Numbered from the stretch's first letter, positions 1-6,030 are shown. The stretch: 8,492 bases of DNA from an uncultured Prevotella sp. (GCA_905372445.1 CAJPPF010000096.1:1-8492), one strand, 5' to 3'. The notes: a model not told the origin generated them from the sequence alone. Made by a program: numbers and translations.

Positions 1-887
1 TTGATCCGGGCATTTCGCTAATGAATTACCGATTGCAAAACGAAAGAATGAAATATGTCTGGACGTTCCGAACCAATACATGGCTTCGTTATCGTTTTAA
101 CTCTTTGCATTGGATTGGCGTAGGCTTTTCACATCACAACAATCAACCAGAAATAAGTACATTGAACGAGGTCGATCAAACGATCGATTTCTATCAAATC
201 AAACGTGGCAATCCCAATTTGAAGAACACCAAGATGCTCAATCTGTATATGATATACGAGGGTCGTATAGGTCCTTTCAACATGCAGGCAAGAGTTTGGA
301 AAGAGCAATTCAAACACAATATTTATTCCCACTACTATACAGAAGGGAATAAATTAATCAGCAGTTACCGTTCCGACGGTTCGTTCAATCGTTTCAATGC
401 CGATATGTCCGTCTCCTGCCGCATTTCAGATCATATACGGGCTCATCTGGGATTGGAATATCATGATATGTACACCGACATTGAGCAGTTGCATCTGAGC
501 CAGAAAAACATTGCCGTATCAGCAGATGTAAATTATTTCATCAAATCGTTCGCAATCAACACTTATCTCAAAACACCGAAGAAGATAGTGGATCAAAGCC
601 GGCTCGTATTCATGGAAACGCCGATGACCTATGGACTGTCTGTACGTTACAGCAATAGAAACTTACTGGTCGAAGCCGGTACGGAGAACCCATTTACCAA
701 ACAGGCACAGTACAAGGAATATGCCGATTATAACATCTACCAATACAACCAAACGCAAACGAGCCGCATCTATCAGCAAACGGCATATCTCAAACTCGCT
801 TACACCTTCGACTTCGGTCGTAAAACGTCGCACGAGCAGAGCGAAGTGGATAAAACGATCAAGAGTGCTATCCTTAAAGCAGAGTAA
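1..887 (+). CDS. TonB-dependent-receptor-like outer membrane beta-barrel protein, C-terminal part (5' truncated)
   Basis: The reading frame is already open at the window edge (first complete codon at 3, GAT), so the ATG at 21 is internal and the true start lies upstream. About 294 residues are visible. They show alternating hydrophobic/aromatic strands typical of the C-terminal half of a 22-strand barrel, a QIKRGNPNLKN segment like the GNPxL motif common in Bacteroidota TonB-receptor-like barrels of the carboxypeptidase-regulatory-domain type, and a last strand YLKLAYTFDFGRK. A short charged tail (EVDKTIKSAILKAE) follows, as in many Prevotella receptors. The protein would sit in the outer membrane and import a ligand with TonB energy. 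The plug and any N-terminal CarboxypepD_reg domain would be outside the window, so the ligand cannot be judged. A mobile-element target duplication begins 15 bp after the stop. Fold assignment is fairly secure; the substrate is unknown. Confidence 0.8.
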   Translation, partial: DPGISLMNYRLQNERMKYVWTFRTNTWLRYRFNSLHWIGVGFSHHNNQPEISTLNEVDQTIDFYQIKRGNPNLKNTKMLNLYMIYEGRIGPFNMQARVWKEQFKHNIYSHYYTEGNKLISSYRSDGSFNRFNADMSVSCRISDHIRAHLGLEYHDMYTDIEQLHLSQKNIAVSADVNYFIKSFAINTYLKTPKKIVDQSRLVFMETPMTYGLSVRYSNRNLLVEAGTENPFTKQAQYKEYADYNIYQYNQTQTSRIYQQTAYLKLAYTFDFGRKTSHEQSEVDKTIKSAILKAE

Positions 888-901
888 AAGACATCATACA
901 T

Positions 902-910
902 ATTTCTAAA
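902..910. repeat. Target site duplication, left copy
   Basis: ATTTCTAAA directly abuts the left terminal repeat of the 911-1166 element. It is identical to 1167-1175. Confidence 0.85.
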
Positions 911-1166
911 TATTGGTGTCAGGTAAACAAATTATAGCGACGAATCGAGTAGGATGAAACCTGTATGGTGTGTGATTTATAACGCTTAAACAATCCTCTG
1001 TGAAACAGGCAATCCGGCAGGTGTAGGGGCGTAATTTATCACGCTTAAGCAATCTTCGAGAAACAAATAGTTCGCACAATGGACTCAGCGCAGAGGCGGA
1101 ACGTGATAAATCACGCCCATACGCCGTCCGGCAGAACTTCCATTCAGTTTTTACCCGACACCAATA
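911..1166. mobile_element. MITE-like element, 256 bp, with terminal inverted repeats and 9-bp target duplication
   Basis: The left end TATTGGTGTCAGGTAAA (911-927) and the right end, read on the other strand, TATTGGTGTCGGGTAAA (1150-1166) match at 16 of 17 positions, and the outermost 10 are identical. ATTTCTAAA occurs directly outside both ends (902-910 and 1167-1175), a perfect 9-bp direct duplication that marks a transposition event. No credible transposase frame fits in 256 bp, so movement would need a transposase supplied in trans. A 9-bp duplication fits families such as IS4, IS256, ISAs1 or IS1, but I do not recognise the terminal repeat. Inside are palindromic GTAG-headed units at about 963-986, 1023-1043 and 1102-1122. 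The element lies just behind the receptor stop codon and does not interrupt it. Confidence 0.85.
1023..1122. repeat. REPIN-like core of MITE copy 1: two inverted GTAG-headed palindromes
   Basis: GTAGGGGCGTAATTTATCAC and one more G (1023-1043) is repeated inverted at 1102-1122 with two mismatches, around a 58-nt spacer. Each arm is itself a small palindrome (GCGT-A/G-AT, TT, ATCACG) headed by GTA(G/T). That is the layout of REP doublets mobilised by RAYT/TnpA-REP proteins. A third, decayed half-unit (963-1007: GTATGGTGTGTGATTTATAA, then a cttaaacaat stretch) precedes it and also repeats part of the spacer. The resemblance is structural; no RAYT gene is present in the window. Confidence 0.6.
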
Positions 1167-1175
1167 ATTTCTAAA
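1167..1175. repeat. Target site duplication, right copy
   Basis: ATTTCTAAA directly abuts the right terminal repeat of the 911-1166 element. Because the two copies are identical, the insertion is probably fairly recent. Confidence 0.85.
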
Positions 1176-1223
1176 ATCATGGAGTGGCAAAACCATTCCC
1201 TTTTATCATACGTTAACGATAGA

Positions 1224-1428
1224 GTTTAACCCAAAACGGTCAATAGACCTCGGTGTCGTTTTATTATCAAAGAACAAGAGCTTGCCTACTGCTTTCGCCT
1301 GCTTGTGTGGCATCTTACCAGCCTTATTACCTTGCCGTAGCCCGTTACGCCCGCGGTAACAAGACTGCTAATATGCTCAACAATCAGACGAAATCACTTA
1401 GGAATCTATTAACCGTTTTGGGGTTAAC
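1224..1428. repeat. Inverted-repeat-bounded element, about 205 bp (repeat family 2)
   Basis: The left end GTTTAACCCAAAACGGTCAA (1224-1243, continuing TAGACC) reappears inverted at the right end. There the minus strand reads GTTAACCCCAAAACGGTTAA, continuing TAGATTCC (1428-1401). Related ends occur at 3838-3862, 3873-3908 and 7236-7265. I cannot find a convincing direct duplication outside the ends, so this may be an old non-autonomous element or a pair of dispersed repeats. The interior has no recognisable gene; the open frame across it looks incidental. Confidence 0.6.
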
Positions 1429-1495
1429 ACGAATCAGTTAACAGCCCAAAGTGCCATTTTCCTCATCCGCCACCTGACACGAAAAGGCACGCAAC

Positions 1496-1521
1496 AAAAA
1501 AGACCCTACCGGAGTAGAGCC
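1496..1521 (-). terminator. Intrinsic terminator of the ferredoxin gene
   Basis: On the minus strand, GGCTCTAC, loop TCCG, GTAGGGTC is followed by six T. This is an 8-bp stem with two G-U pairs. It begins 24 bp after the ferredoxin stop, as expected for a monocistronic gene. Confidence 0.8.
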
Positions 1522-1544
1522 TCTATTCTTTTCTGACAGACAGA

Positions 1545-1712
1545 TTAACCAAGGCTGATAGCCTCGCTTGGACAAACATCAGCACATGTACCACACTCTG
1601 TGCAGAGATCAGGGTCAATTGAATACTTCTCACCCTCAGAAATTGATCCTACCGGGCATTCATCTATACATGTACCACATGCGATACAGTCATTACTAAT
1701 TACGTATGCCAT
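1545..1712 (-). CDS. 2[4Fe-4S] bacterial-type ferredoxin, 55 residues
   Basis: A small electron carrier of the clostridial type, acting in the cytoplasm with partners such as pyruvate:ferredoxin oxidoreductase. It begins MAYVISNDCIACGTC. Two CxxCxxCxxxCP motifs are complete: C9, C12, C15, C19-P20 and C37, C40, C43, C47-P48. Each cluster takes three cysteines from one motif and the fourth from the other. The 55-residue length is the family norm. The ATG at 1712 is the only start that leaves a full first motif with the usual short MAYxI N-terminus. The gene stands alone on the minus strand between two repeat elements, with a TAnnTTTG promoter box upstream and an intrinsic terminator downstream. 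It is easy to miss because of its size. Identification is secure from the cysteine pattern; the physiological partner cannot be told from the context. Confidence 0.95.
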   Translation of the reverse strand: MAYVISNDCIACGTCIDECPVGSISEGEKYSIDPDLCTECGTCADVCPSEAISLG

Positions 1713-1747
1713 AATATTATTATTTAAAGTTATGTAAAATGTTAGTG

Positions 1748-1780
1748 CAAAGGTAAAAATAAATTTCGAAATACCTACAA
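1748..1780 (-). promoter_or_regulatory. Putative Bacteroidota sigma-ABfr promoter of the ferredoxin gene
   Basis: On the minus strand TACCTTTG (1755-1748) matches the -7 consensus TAnnTTTG exactly. A TTG at 1780-1778 lies 22 bp upstream as a possible -33 element, slightly beyond the usual 19-21 bp. Transcription would start near 1741, giving a leader of about 30 nt. Confidence 0.6.
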
Positions 1781-1789
1781 TTAGGTATT
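1770..1789. promoter_or_regulatory. Candidate operator: 8-bp inverted repeat over the ferredoxin -33 region
   Basis: AATACCTA, CAAT, TAGGTATT form a perfect 8-bp inverted repeat centred on the proposed -33 element. A third TAGGTATT half-site occurs at 1824-1831. The position fits binding of a dimeric regulator, but no regulator is identified. Confidence 0.4.
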
Positions 1790-1869
1790 AGATTTTTATA
1801 GAAAATGCTATTTTTAACAAATATAGGTATTCAAAAGTGGTGATTTGGCGAATAAAAAGTAATAATAGT

Positions 1870-2199
1870 TATTGGTGTACGGTAAAAACTGAATATAAGC
1901 TCTGCAAGCCTTTATTTATCGGCACTACAGGCATGTATAGCAAATAGGGGCTTATTTTTTACCTAAAATAGTAAGCGGTACTAAAAACATTTCTTTTAGT
2001 TTTATGTCTTCCACGAGCCGAGAAATGGTTGGCATTTGCCGGCAGGCGTAGGGGCGTGATTTATCACGCTTAAGCAATATCCAAGTAACAAATAGTTTGC
2101 ACAATGGGCTCAGTGCAGAGGCGGAACGTGATAAATCACGCCCCTACAGGTTTCATCCTACTCGATTAATCGCTATAATGTGTTTACCGGATATCAATA
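1870..2199. mobile_element. Second, larger and degenerate copy of the MITE-like element (330 bp, inverted)
   Basis: The left end TATTGGTGTACGGTAAAAAC (1870-1889, continuing TGAATA) matches the right end of the 911-1166 element read in reverse. The right end, read in reverse, TATTGATATCCGGTAAAC (2199-2182), followed by the ATTATAGCG and CGAGTAGGATGAAACCTGTA arm, matches that element's left end. The copy is therefore inverted relative to the first. Its terminal repeats agree at 14 of 17 positions. The flanks (aataatagt and ttttctatt) are not duplicates, so it is older or rearranged. About 140 bp between 1900 and 2038 have no counterpart in the first copy. No transposase is encoded. Confidence 0.75.
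2048..2147. repeat. REPIN-like core of MITE copy 2: perfect 21-bp inverted repeat
   Basis: 2048-2068 (GTAGGGGCGTGATTTATCAC plus G) and 2127-2147 are perfect reverse complements around a 58-nt spacer (2069-2126). Each arm folds on its own as GCGTGAT, TT, ATCACG(C) with GTAG at its 5' side. The spacer aligns with 1044-1101 in copy 1 in the same window orientation, although the outer arms are reversed. Confidence 0.7.
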
Positions 2200-2336
2200 T
2201 TTTCTATTTTGCTAAAATTCGCGAAGATTATTTTTCCTTACAATACGCCAATTCCTGATAATACAAAATATAGTTGTAACGTTGTCTTTGCTAATCACTG
2301 CTTATGCGTTTTGCACATTTATTGTTCTTCATACAT

Positions 2337-2382
2337 AAAGGTATAACTCAACAGTGAGATTGCCAACTGTTATCATACCTTT
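2337..2382. other. Intergenic hairpin between MITE copy 2 and porT
   Basis: AAAGGTAT (2337-2344) pairs with ATACCTTT (2375-2382), and inside it AACAGT (2350-2355) pairs with ACTGTT (2366-2371). The + side is followed by CTTTT, the minus side by no T tract. It could end + strand transcripts or form the 3' end of the porT message. The stretch 2214-2336 holds nothing else I can recognise. Confidence 0.4.
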
Positions 2383-2424
2383 CTTTTCTGGAACTGACGT
2401 ATTAAGTATTACGTATATCAGAAG

Positions 2425-2471
2425 ATGATAACCCCTTCGTTTTATTCAAAGTAGAACGAAAGGGTTATCAT
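2425..2471. other. Long hairpin spanning the porT stop codon
   Basis: 2425-2441 (ATGATAACCCCTTCGTT) pairs with 2455-2471 at 16 of 17 positions, with a 13-nt loop that contains the porT stop (2442-2444). The T tract (TTTTTG) lies on the + strand side, inside porT. It is therefore a better terminator for + strand transcripts than for porT itself, though it would also protect the 3' end of porT mRNA. Confidence 0.55.
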
Positions 2472-3179
2472 TTTTGTGTGCGCTGCACTGACAGAACTTG
2501 CATAAGCAATCATGTTCTTATCGCGTAACTCCTTAGGGTGATTAGTGTCGAGCGCATTGCCAAGTCCGAACATGAACTTCAGTTCAGGACGGCACTTGAA
2601 ATACGGCAGGTATTCATCGAAGCCCACGCCAATCTCAACAAAACTCTGAAAAGGCTTCAAGCTGATAAAATCCGCAACCTTGCGCGTCATGTTCAGCGAA
2701 GGTGTCAATCCTGCAAAAATGTATGCACGATGATTATTCAGACGCGGAGCAGCAAAAATAAGCTCGAACGCAGAGGTTATGTATGCAGACTTCAGGTTCT
2801 GTATCTCCTCATGCATTTCACTATTACTGATGTTTCGGAACCTGAAATGTCGTGCACCAAAATAAATCGCCGGAGCAATACGAAACTGGAAATGCTCTGA
2901 CAGTCGGAACTCTCCTGTCACTCCAACATTAAAGCCTGGGTCCATACGATCTTGATCGCAGGTGATAAACGAGGTCGTAGTGTTCCCCTCAGCATCGGTA
3001 ATACTGACAGGACCAACATTCCGAAACTCCACATCCTGCATGTGTACACCAATATGAATACCATAATGAAACGGGCGCAGATCCGTATATGGTCGATTCT
3101 GTACCTTTCTTTCCTGTGAGAAGACATTAAGCACTGTCATCACAGCGACTATGATAAGTATGAGTTTTCTGATTATCAT
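2442..3179 (-). CDS. porT: PorT family protein, type IX secretion system component
   Basis: A predicted outer-membrane beta-barrel of about 245 residues, close to the length of Porphyromonas gingivalis PorT, which is needed for export and maturation of type IX (Por) cargo such as gingipains. An N-terminal hydrophobic segment (residues 3-20) ends in FSQ-E, a plausible signal-peptidase I site. It is followed by RPYTDLRPFHYGIHIG (29-44), the segment by which I recognise PorT (RPYxDxRxFHxGxxxG) and the first strand. The remainder has alternating strands (FNVGVTGEFRL, FQFRIAPAIYFG, FVEIGVGFDEYLPYF, KFMFGLGNAL) and a terminal aromatic strand MITLSFYFE. It lies downstream of rplS on the same strand with a terminator between them, and no clear promoter of its own is visible. 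Other PorT-like barrel families share the fold, so exact orthology rests on the N-terminal signature. No type IX cargo is encoded in the window. Confidence 0.75.
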   Translation of the reverse strand: MIIRKLILIIVAVMTVLNVFSQERKVQNRPYTDLRPFHYGIHIGVHMQDVEFRNVGPVSITDAEGNTTTSFITCDQDRMDPGFNVGVTGEFRLSEHFQFRIAPAIYFGARHFRFRNISNSEMHEEIQNLKSAYITSAFELIFAAPRLNNHRAYIFAGLTPSLNMTRKVADFISLKPFQSFVEIGVGFDEYLPYFKCRPELKFMFGLGNALDTNHPKELRDKNMIAYASSVSAAHTKMITLSFYFE

Positions 3180-3200
3180 CTACAATAAAAAACGTAATAA

Positions 3201-3236
3201 CCTCTTTTTTATTGCATCTGGCAAATAAAAAAGAGG
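3201..3236 (-). promoter_or_regulatory. Hairpin competing with the rplS terminator
   Basis: CCTCTTTTTTATT (3201-3213) is an exact inverted match of 3224-3236, with a 10-nt loop. On the minus-strand RNA this hairpin would use the descending arm and U tract of the rplS terminator, so the two structures exclude each other. It ends 22 bp before the porT start. Confidence 0.45.
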
Positions 3237-3261
3237 CATCACCGTAAAGATGAAGCCTCTT
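3227..3261 (-). terminator. Intrinsic terminator of rplS
   Basis: On the minus strand AAGAGGC (3261-3255) pairs with GCCTCTT (3237-3231) and is followed by a T run to 3227. It starts 25 bp after the rplS stop. Confidence 0.8.
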
Positions 3262-3285
3262 GGATTTTTCTTTTGAAGTCGTGGG

Positions 3286-3648
3286 TTATTTCTCTGAAAC
3301 GACAGTACGCTTCTCCTTAATACGAGCAGCCTTACCTGTCAGCTTACGGAGGTAGTACAACTTAGCACGACGTACCTTACCGCGCTTGTTCACCTCGATA
3401 GAGTCGATAGAAGGTGACTCGAGTGGGAAAATACGCTCTACACCAATAGTACCGGACATCTTTCGAACAGTAAAGCGCTTCTTCTCACCATGACCTGAAA
3501 TTTTGATAACAACACCACGGTAGAGCTGAATACGCTCTTTTGAACCCTCGATGATTTTGTAAGCGACTGTTACAGTGTCACCTGCCTTGAATGCAGGAAA
3601 CTGCTTGCCGGTTGCAAATGCTTCTTCAGCAACTTTAATTAAATCCAT
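3286..3648 (-). CDS. rplS: 50S ribosomal protein L19 (bL19)
   Basis: A large-subunit protein at the interface with the 30S subunit, part of an intersubunit bridge. At 120 residues it is the usual length. It shows the family pattern: the N-terminal helix MDLIKVAEEAF, the SH3-like barrel with FKAGDTVTVAYKIIEGSKER and RIQLYRGVVI (about 21-48), the FTVRKMSGTIGVERIFPLESP segment, and the C-terminal signature VRRAKLYYLRKLTGKAARIKE (about 92-112). The ATG at 3648 gives the expected N-terminus. A promoter with TAnnTTTG lies about 90 bp upstream, leaving a leader of roughly 80 nt that can form modest hairpins (GGCAATG against CATTGGC). Whether the leader is autoregulatory is unknown. It is followed by an intrinsic terminator and then porT; trmD and rpsP, its partners in many other bacteria, are absent here. 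Confidence 0.97.
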   Translation of the reverse strand: MDLIKVAEEAFATGKQFPAFKAGDTVTVAYKIIEGSKERIQLYRGVVIKISGHGEKKRFTVRKMSGTIGVERIFPLESPSIDSIEVNKRGKVRRAKLYYLRKLTGKAARIKEKRTVVSEK

Positions 3649-3737
3649 TGTTTCTAAATATTAAAATTGTTCATCTCACCAACGCAACATAGCCAATGAT
3701 TCGTTCCATTGCCAGCGGTTACGCCGAAAAGCGAGTG

Positions 3738-3769
3738 CAAAGGTACTGATAATCAGGCGAAAAAACAAG
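3738..3769 (-). promoter_or_regulatory. Promoter of rplS (Bacteroidota type)
   Basis: On the minus strand the -7 element TACCTTTG (3745-3738) matches TAnnTTTG. CTTG (3769-3766) lies exactly 20 bp upstream as a 3-of-4 match to the -33 TTTG. The next bases, CACTCGC, are the expected start region. The 3770-3837 stretch holds no other feature apart from an A/T-rich run. Confidence 0.7.
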
Positions 3770-3837
3770 CTTTTCTTGAAAAAAGAATCATTATATAGTG
3801 TTTTTATTGATTTTCCTCTCATGCTAAACATGAAATA

Positions 3838-3908
3838 ATCCCAAATCGGTTATTAGAGATTTCGTATAATAAAACGGTACTGCGGTCTATTGACCGGTTT
3901 GGGTTTAC
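3838..3908. repeat. Short inverted-repeat element, about 71 bp (repeat family 2)
   Basis: ATCCCAAATCGGTTATTAGA (3838-3857) on the + strand is mirrored by GTAAACCCAAACCGGTCAAT, continuing AGA, on the minus strand (3908-3886), with about 28 nt between them. These ends match those of the 1224-1428 element. The minus-strand unit also shares the inner CGTTTTATTAT with 1257-1267. The outermost TAA is the stop codon of the phosphodiesterase gene. The fold can form a long imperfect hairpin and may act as its transcript end. Confidence 0.6.
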
Positions 3909-5092
3909 TTCAGAATATCGCGCATTTCTTCCAGATTGCCGTCGTTCCGTGCAGGTTTGATACCAAGCAGATGACAGACTATAGGGTAAACGTTGACATT
4001 CTTGAAGTGCTCGCGCTTGACATTCCTGAAGTCGGGACCAACGGCACGAAACAAAGCGTGCATATCGCTATAATAAGGGTCATAGCCATGCTGTCCTCCC
4101 TCTACGACTTTCCAATCAGTGAAGATAAAACCAAGATCAGGAGCTGCAATAACATCACCGCAAAGGTTGTTATTACCGTAATGTAAGATTTCAGGCACTT
4201 CGCCTTTCTTCCAAACGCGCAGGTGGTCAAGTCCCTTCAACGCTTTGTATATAGAATCCTGGCATCCTTCCTTTGCGTATATATGTGCCGGAAGGCTCCC
4301 TTCCACACGAGCCACCCACTCCTTTTTCAGTTTATCCATTACGGTTATCTGCCTGTCGGGTGTCACCACAGCCATACCATGATCGGAAACGACAATGAAA
4401 TCAATGCTTTCGGCATAAGGTAATGACATCATTCCGTCATAAAGACGTTTCATCAGAGCATCCATCTGCTCCACAGCCTGACGCGCTTCTTTTGAGTTTG
4501 GGCAATATGTATGACCGTTATGATCGGGTTCTTCCATATATCCCATCAGCAGCTGGGGACGCTTCCCATCCGGCAAACGCATGACAGAGAGCATACTGTC
4601 GACACGCTGTTCCATAGAAAGGCGGTCGTCGGAATCATATACATGATACATATCCGGATGCTCGCCCTTAATAGCCACATCCGAGCCGGGCCAATAGAAC
4701 ACAGCAGTCCTCACGCCCTGATGCTTGGCAGTGAGCCAAACCGGTTCGCCACCCCAGTAACGAGCCAGGCTCTTTGTCTTGGGATCAGAAATAGAAAAGA
4801 CCACATTTCTTTCTTTGTCGAGGAAAGTGTTGGCTATTATACCATGATTGTCAGGATAAAGTCCCGTTGCAAGAGTATAATGATTAGGGAATGTCTTTGA
4901 TGGAAAACTTGGTATCAGTCCTGATTGAACCCCTTGTTTTGCCATCTGGTCGAAGAACGGTGTGTCATACCACGAAGTGTAATCCCAGCGAAATCCGTCA
5001 AGGCTGATCATCACAACAGTCCTGTCGCTCACGGCTCCTGCTGTCATTACAGCAAGCAAGAGCGTAATAAAAACCGTATATATTCTTTTCAT
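3905..5092 (-). CDS. Ectonucleotide pyrophosphatase/phosphodiesterase (NPP), alkaline phosphatase superfamily
   Basis: A predicted exported two-metal phosphodiesterase that hydrolyses nucleotide phosphodiester or pyrophosphate bonds to release nucleoside 5'-monophosphates. The full catalytic set is visible, counted from the start chosen here: D32 (SLDGFRWD), nucleophile T67 (FPSKTFPNHYTLATG), D190 and H194 (EEPDHNGH), D237 and H238 (VVSDHGM), and H335 (GGQHGYD). The length of 395 residues is normal for bacterial NPPs. A frame extension to 5119 exists, but the ATG at 5092 begins MKRIYTVFITLLLAVMTAGA, a proper signal peptide, and leaves 41 bp to the gene upstream. It is last in a three-gene operon with the two halves of a 5'-nucleotidase, which would act on its products. 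The stop codon lies inside a dispersed repeat. Family assignment is secure; nucleotide rather than lipid phosphodiester substrates is inferred from the neighbours. Confidence 0.9.
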   Translation of the reverse strand: MKRIYTVFITLLLAVMTAGAVSDRTVVMISLDGFRWDYTSWYDTPFFDQMAKQGVQSGLIPSFPSKTFPNHYTLATGLYPDNHGIIANTFLDKERNVVFSISDPKTKSLARYWGGEPVWLTAKHQGVRTAVFYWPGSDVAIKGEHPDMYHVYDSDDRLSMEQRVDSMLSVMRLPDGKRPQLLMGYMEEPDHNGHTYCPNSKEARQAVEQMDALMKRLYDGMMSLPYAESIDFIVVSDHGMAVVTPDRQITVMDKLKKEWVARVEGSLPAHIYAKEGCQDSIYKALKGLDHLRVWKKGEVPEILHYGNNNLCGDVIAAPDLGFIFTDWKVVEGGQHGYDPYYSDMHALFRAVGPDFRNVKREHFKNVNVYPIVCHLLGIKPARNDGNLEEMRDILK

Positions 5093-5133
5093 ATAATTAT
5101 TCTGTATGTCTGTTTGCAAAACAGTATTTACGT

Positions 5134-6030
5134 TTACTTTTTCAGATTAATCTCGATCTTTCCGACAAACAGCGCATGCTTTCCGTTCTGATTGTCGGGA
5201 ATCATTTTGCCATCGGCATCCTTAGCATACTCAAATTCTTTCATGTATGTATGCGAATGACCTCCGAGAATAAGGTCGACACCACGCATTTTTGACATAA
5301 AGTCCTCGTCGTCAATAACGCCATTCATATCCCATCCCAAATGACTAAGGCAGATGACAACATCAACCTTCTCCTTTTTTCTGAGCACGTCAACCACCTC
5401 CATAGCTTTCTGAGCAGGGTCAATATACTTAACGCCCTGACAGTTGTCCTTTGACACCAGACCGTCCATTTCAGGAGAAACGCCAAAGACACCTATCTTA
5501 ACACCGTCACGTTTGATCACGATATACGGCTTTACCAGTCCTTCTACGGGCGTTCCTGTGAAATCGTAGTTACAGCATACAATCGGGAAGCGGCATTTCC
5601 TGAAGATGCGCGCCATATTTTCCAAGCCAAAATCGAACTCATGGTTGCCTATAGTAGCGGCATCATACTTCATCTGATTCATCAGTCCTACTTCAACATC
5701 GCCCTTGAACAAAGTATAGTATGTTGAGCCCTGCGAGAAGTCGCCACTGTCAAATAGGAGAATATCGGGGTTCTTGGTGCGCTCTTCACGTATCATGTTC
5801 AGACGACGGAGGTAGCCTCCACGTCCGGCGAGAAGCGTATCAGCCAGATTCTTATTAAGCGGGTATATACAACTATGGCTGTCGTTTGTATGAAGTATAA
5901 CGACTTTCTTGTCATTCTTGGCATTAGCCGACAAGGCAAAAACCAAGCAAAGGAGCAATGATATGTATCGCATTGTTCTAATCTTTTTCATTTTCTTTGT
6001 GCCCATAACTTTCTTTATTTTATCACTCAT
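5134..6030 (-). CDS. Metallophosphoesterase, N-terminal catalytic half of a split 5'-nucleotidase (UshA-like)
   Basis: Carries the two-metal calcineurin-like catalytic domain of periplasmic 5'-nucleotidases. Counted from the ATG at 6030, the motifs are: D50 and H52 (HTNDSHS), D97 (DSGDFSQG), N129 and H130 (IGNHEFDFG), H230 (CLSHLGWD), and H258 and H260 (GGHSH). The protein stops at residue 298, just after this domain, so the substrate-binding C-terminal domain of UshA is missing; it is encoded by the gene immediately upstream. A signal peptide (MRYISLLLCLVFALSANA, cleavage before KND) begins at residue 20. The ATGs at 6030, 6006, 5991 and 5973 are all possible starts. That at 6030 lies 6 bp after the previous stop; 5991 (MKKIRTMRY) gives the most normal n-region. 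The product is probably periplasmic, and it should release phosphate from nucleoside monophosphates if it pairs with its partner. Confidence 0.9.
   Translation of the reverse strand: MSDKIKKVMGTKKMKKIRTMRYISLLLCLVFALSANAKNDKKVVILHTNDSHSCIYPLNKNLADTLLAGRGGYLRRLNMIREERTKNPDILLFDSGDFSQGSTYYTLFKGDVEVGLMNQMKYDAATIGNHEFDFGLENMARIFRKCRFPIVCCNYDFTGTPVEGLVKPYIVIKRDGVKIGVFGVSPEMDGLVSKDNCQGVKYIDPAQKAMEVVDVLRKKEKVDVVICLSHLGWDMNGVIDDEDFMSKMRGVDLILGGHSHTYMKEFEYAKDADGKMIPDNQNGKHALFVGKIEINLKK

Noticed and set aside
906..1196. 96-residue minus-strand reading frame
   Set aside because: It covers the MITE from end to end, including both terminal repeats and internal palindromes, and its translation has no recognisable domain. 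It is a by-product of the repeat.
1253..1441. 62-residue + strand reading frame
   Set aside because: It begins inside one family-2 repeat end and finishes inside the other, with a Cys/Tyr/Arg-rich unnatural composition. Treated as repeat interior, not a gene.
1023..2147. CRISPR array or invertase-type repeat array
   Set aside because: The repeats are inverted pairs inside two separate elements, not regularly spaced direct repeats with unique spacers, and no cas gene is present.
3890..4900. Several + strand open frames (3890-4186, 4223-4423, 4511-4900)
   Set aside because: All lie antisense to the phosphodiesterase gene, whose catalytic motifs are complete, and none has a domain of its own.
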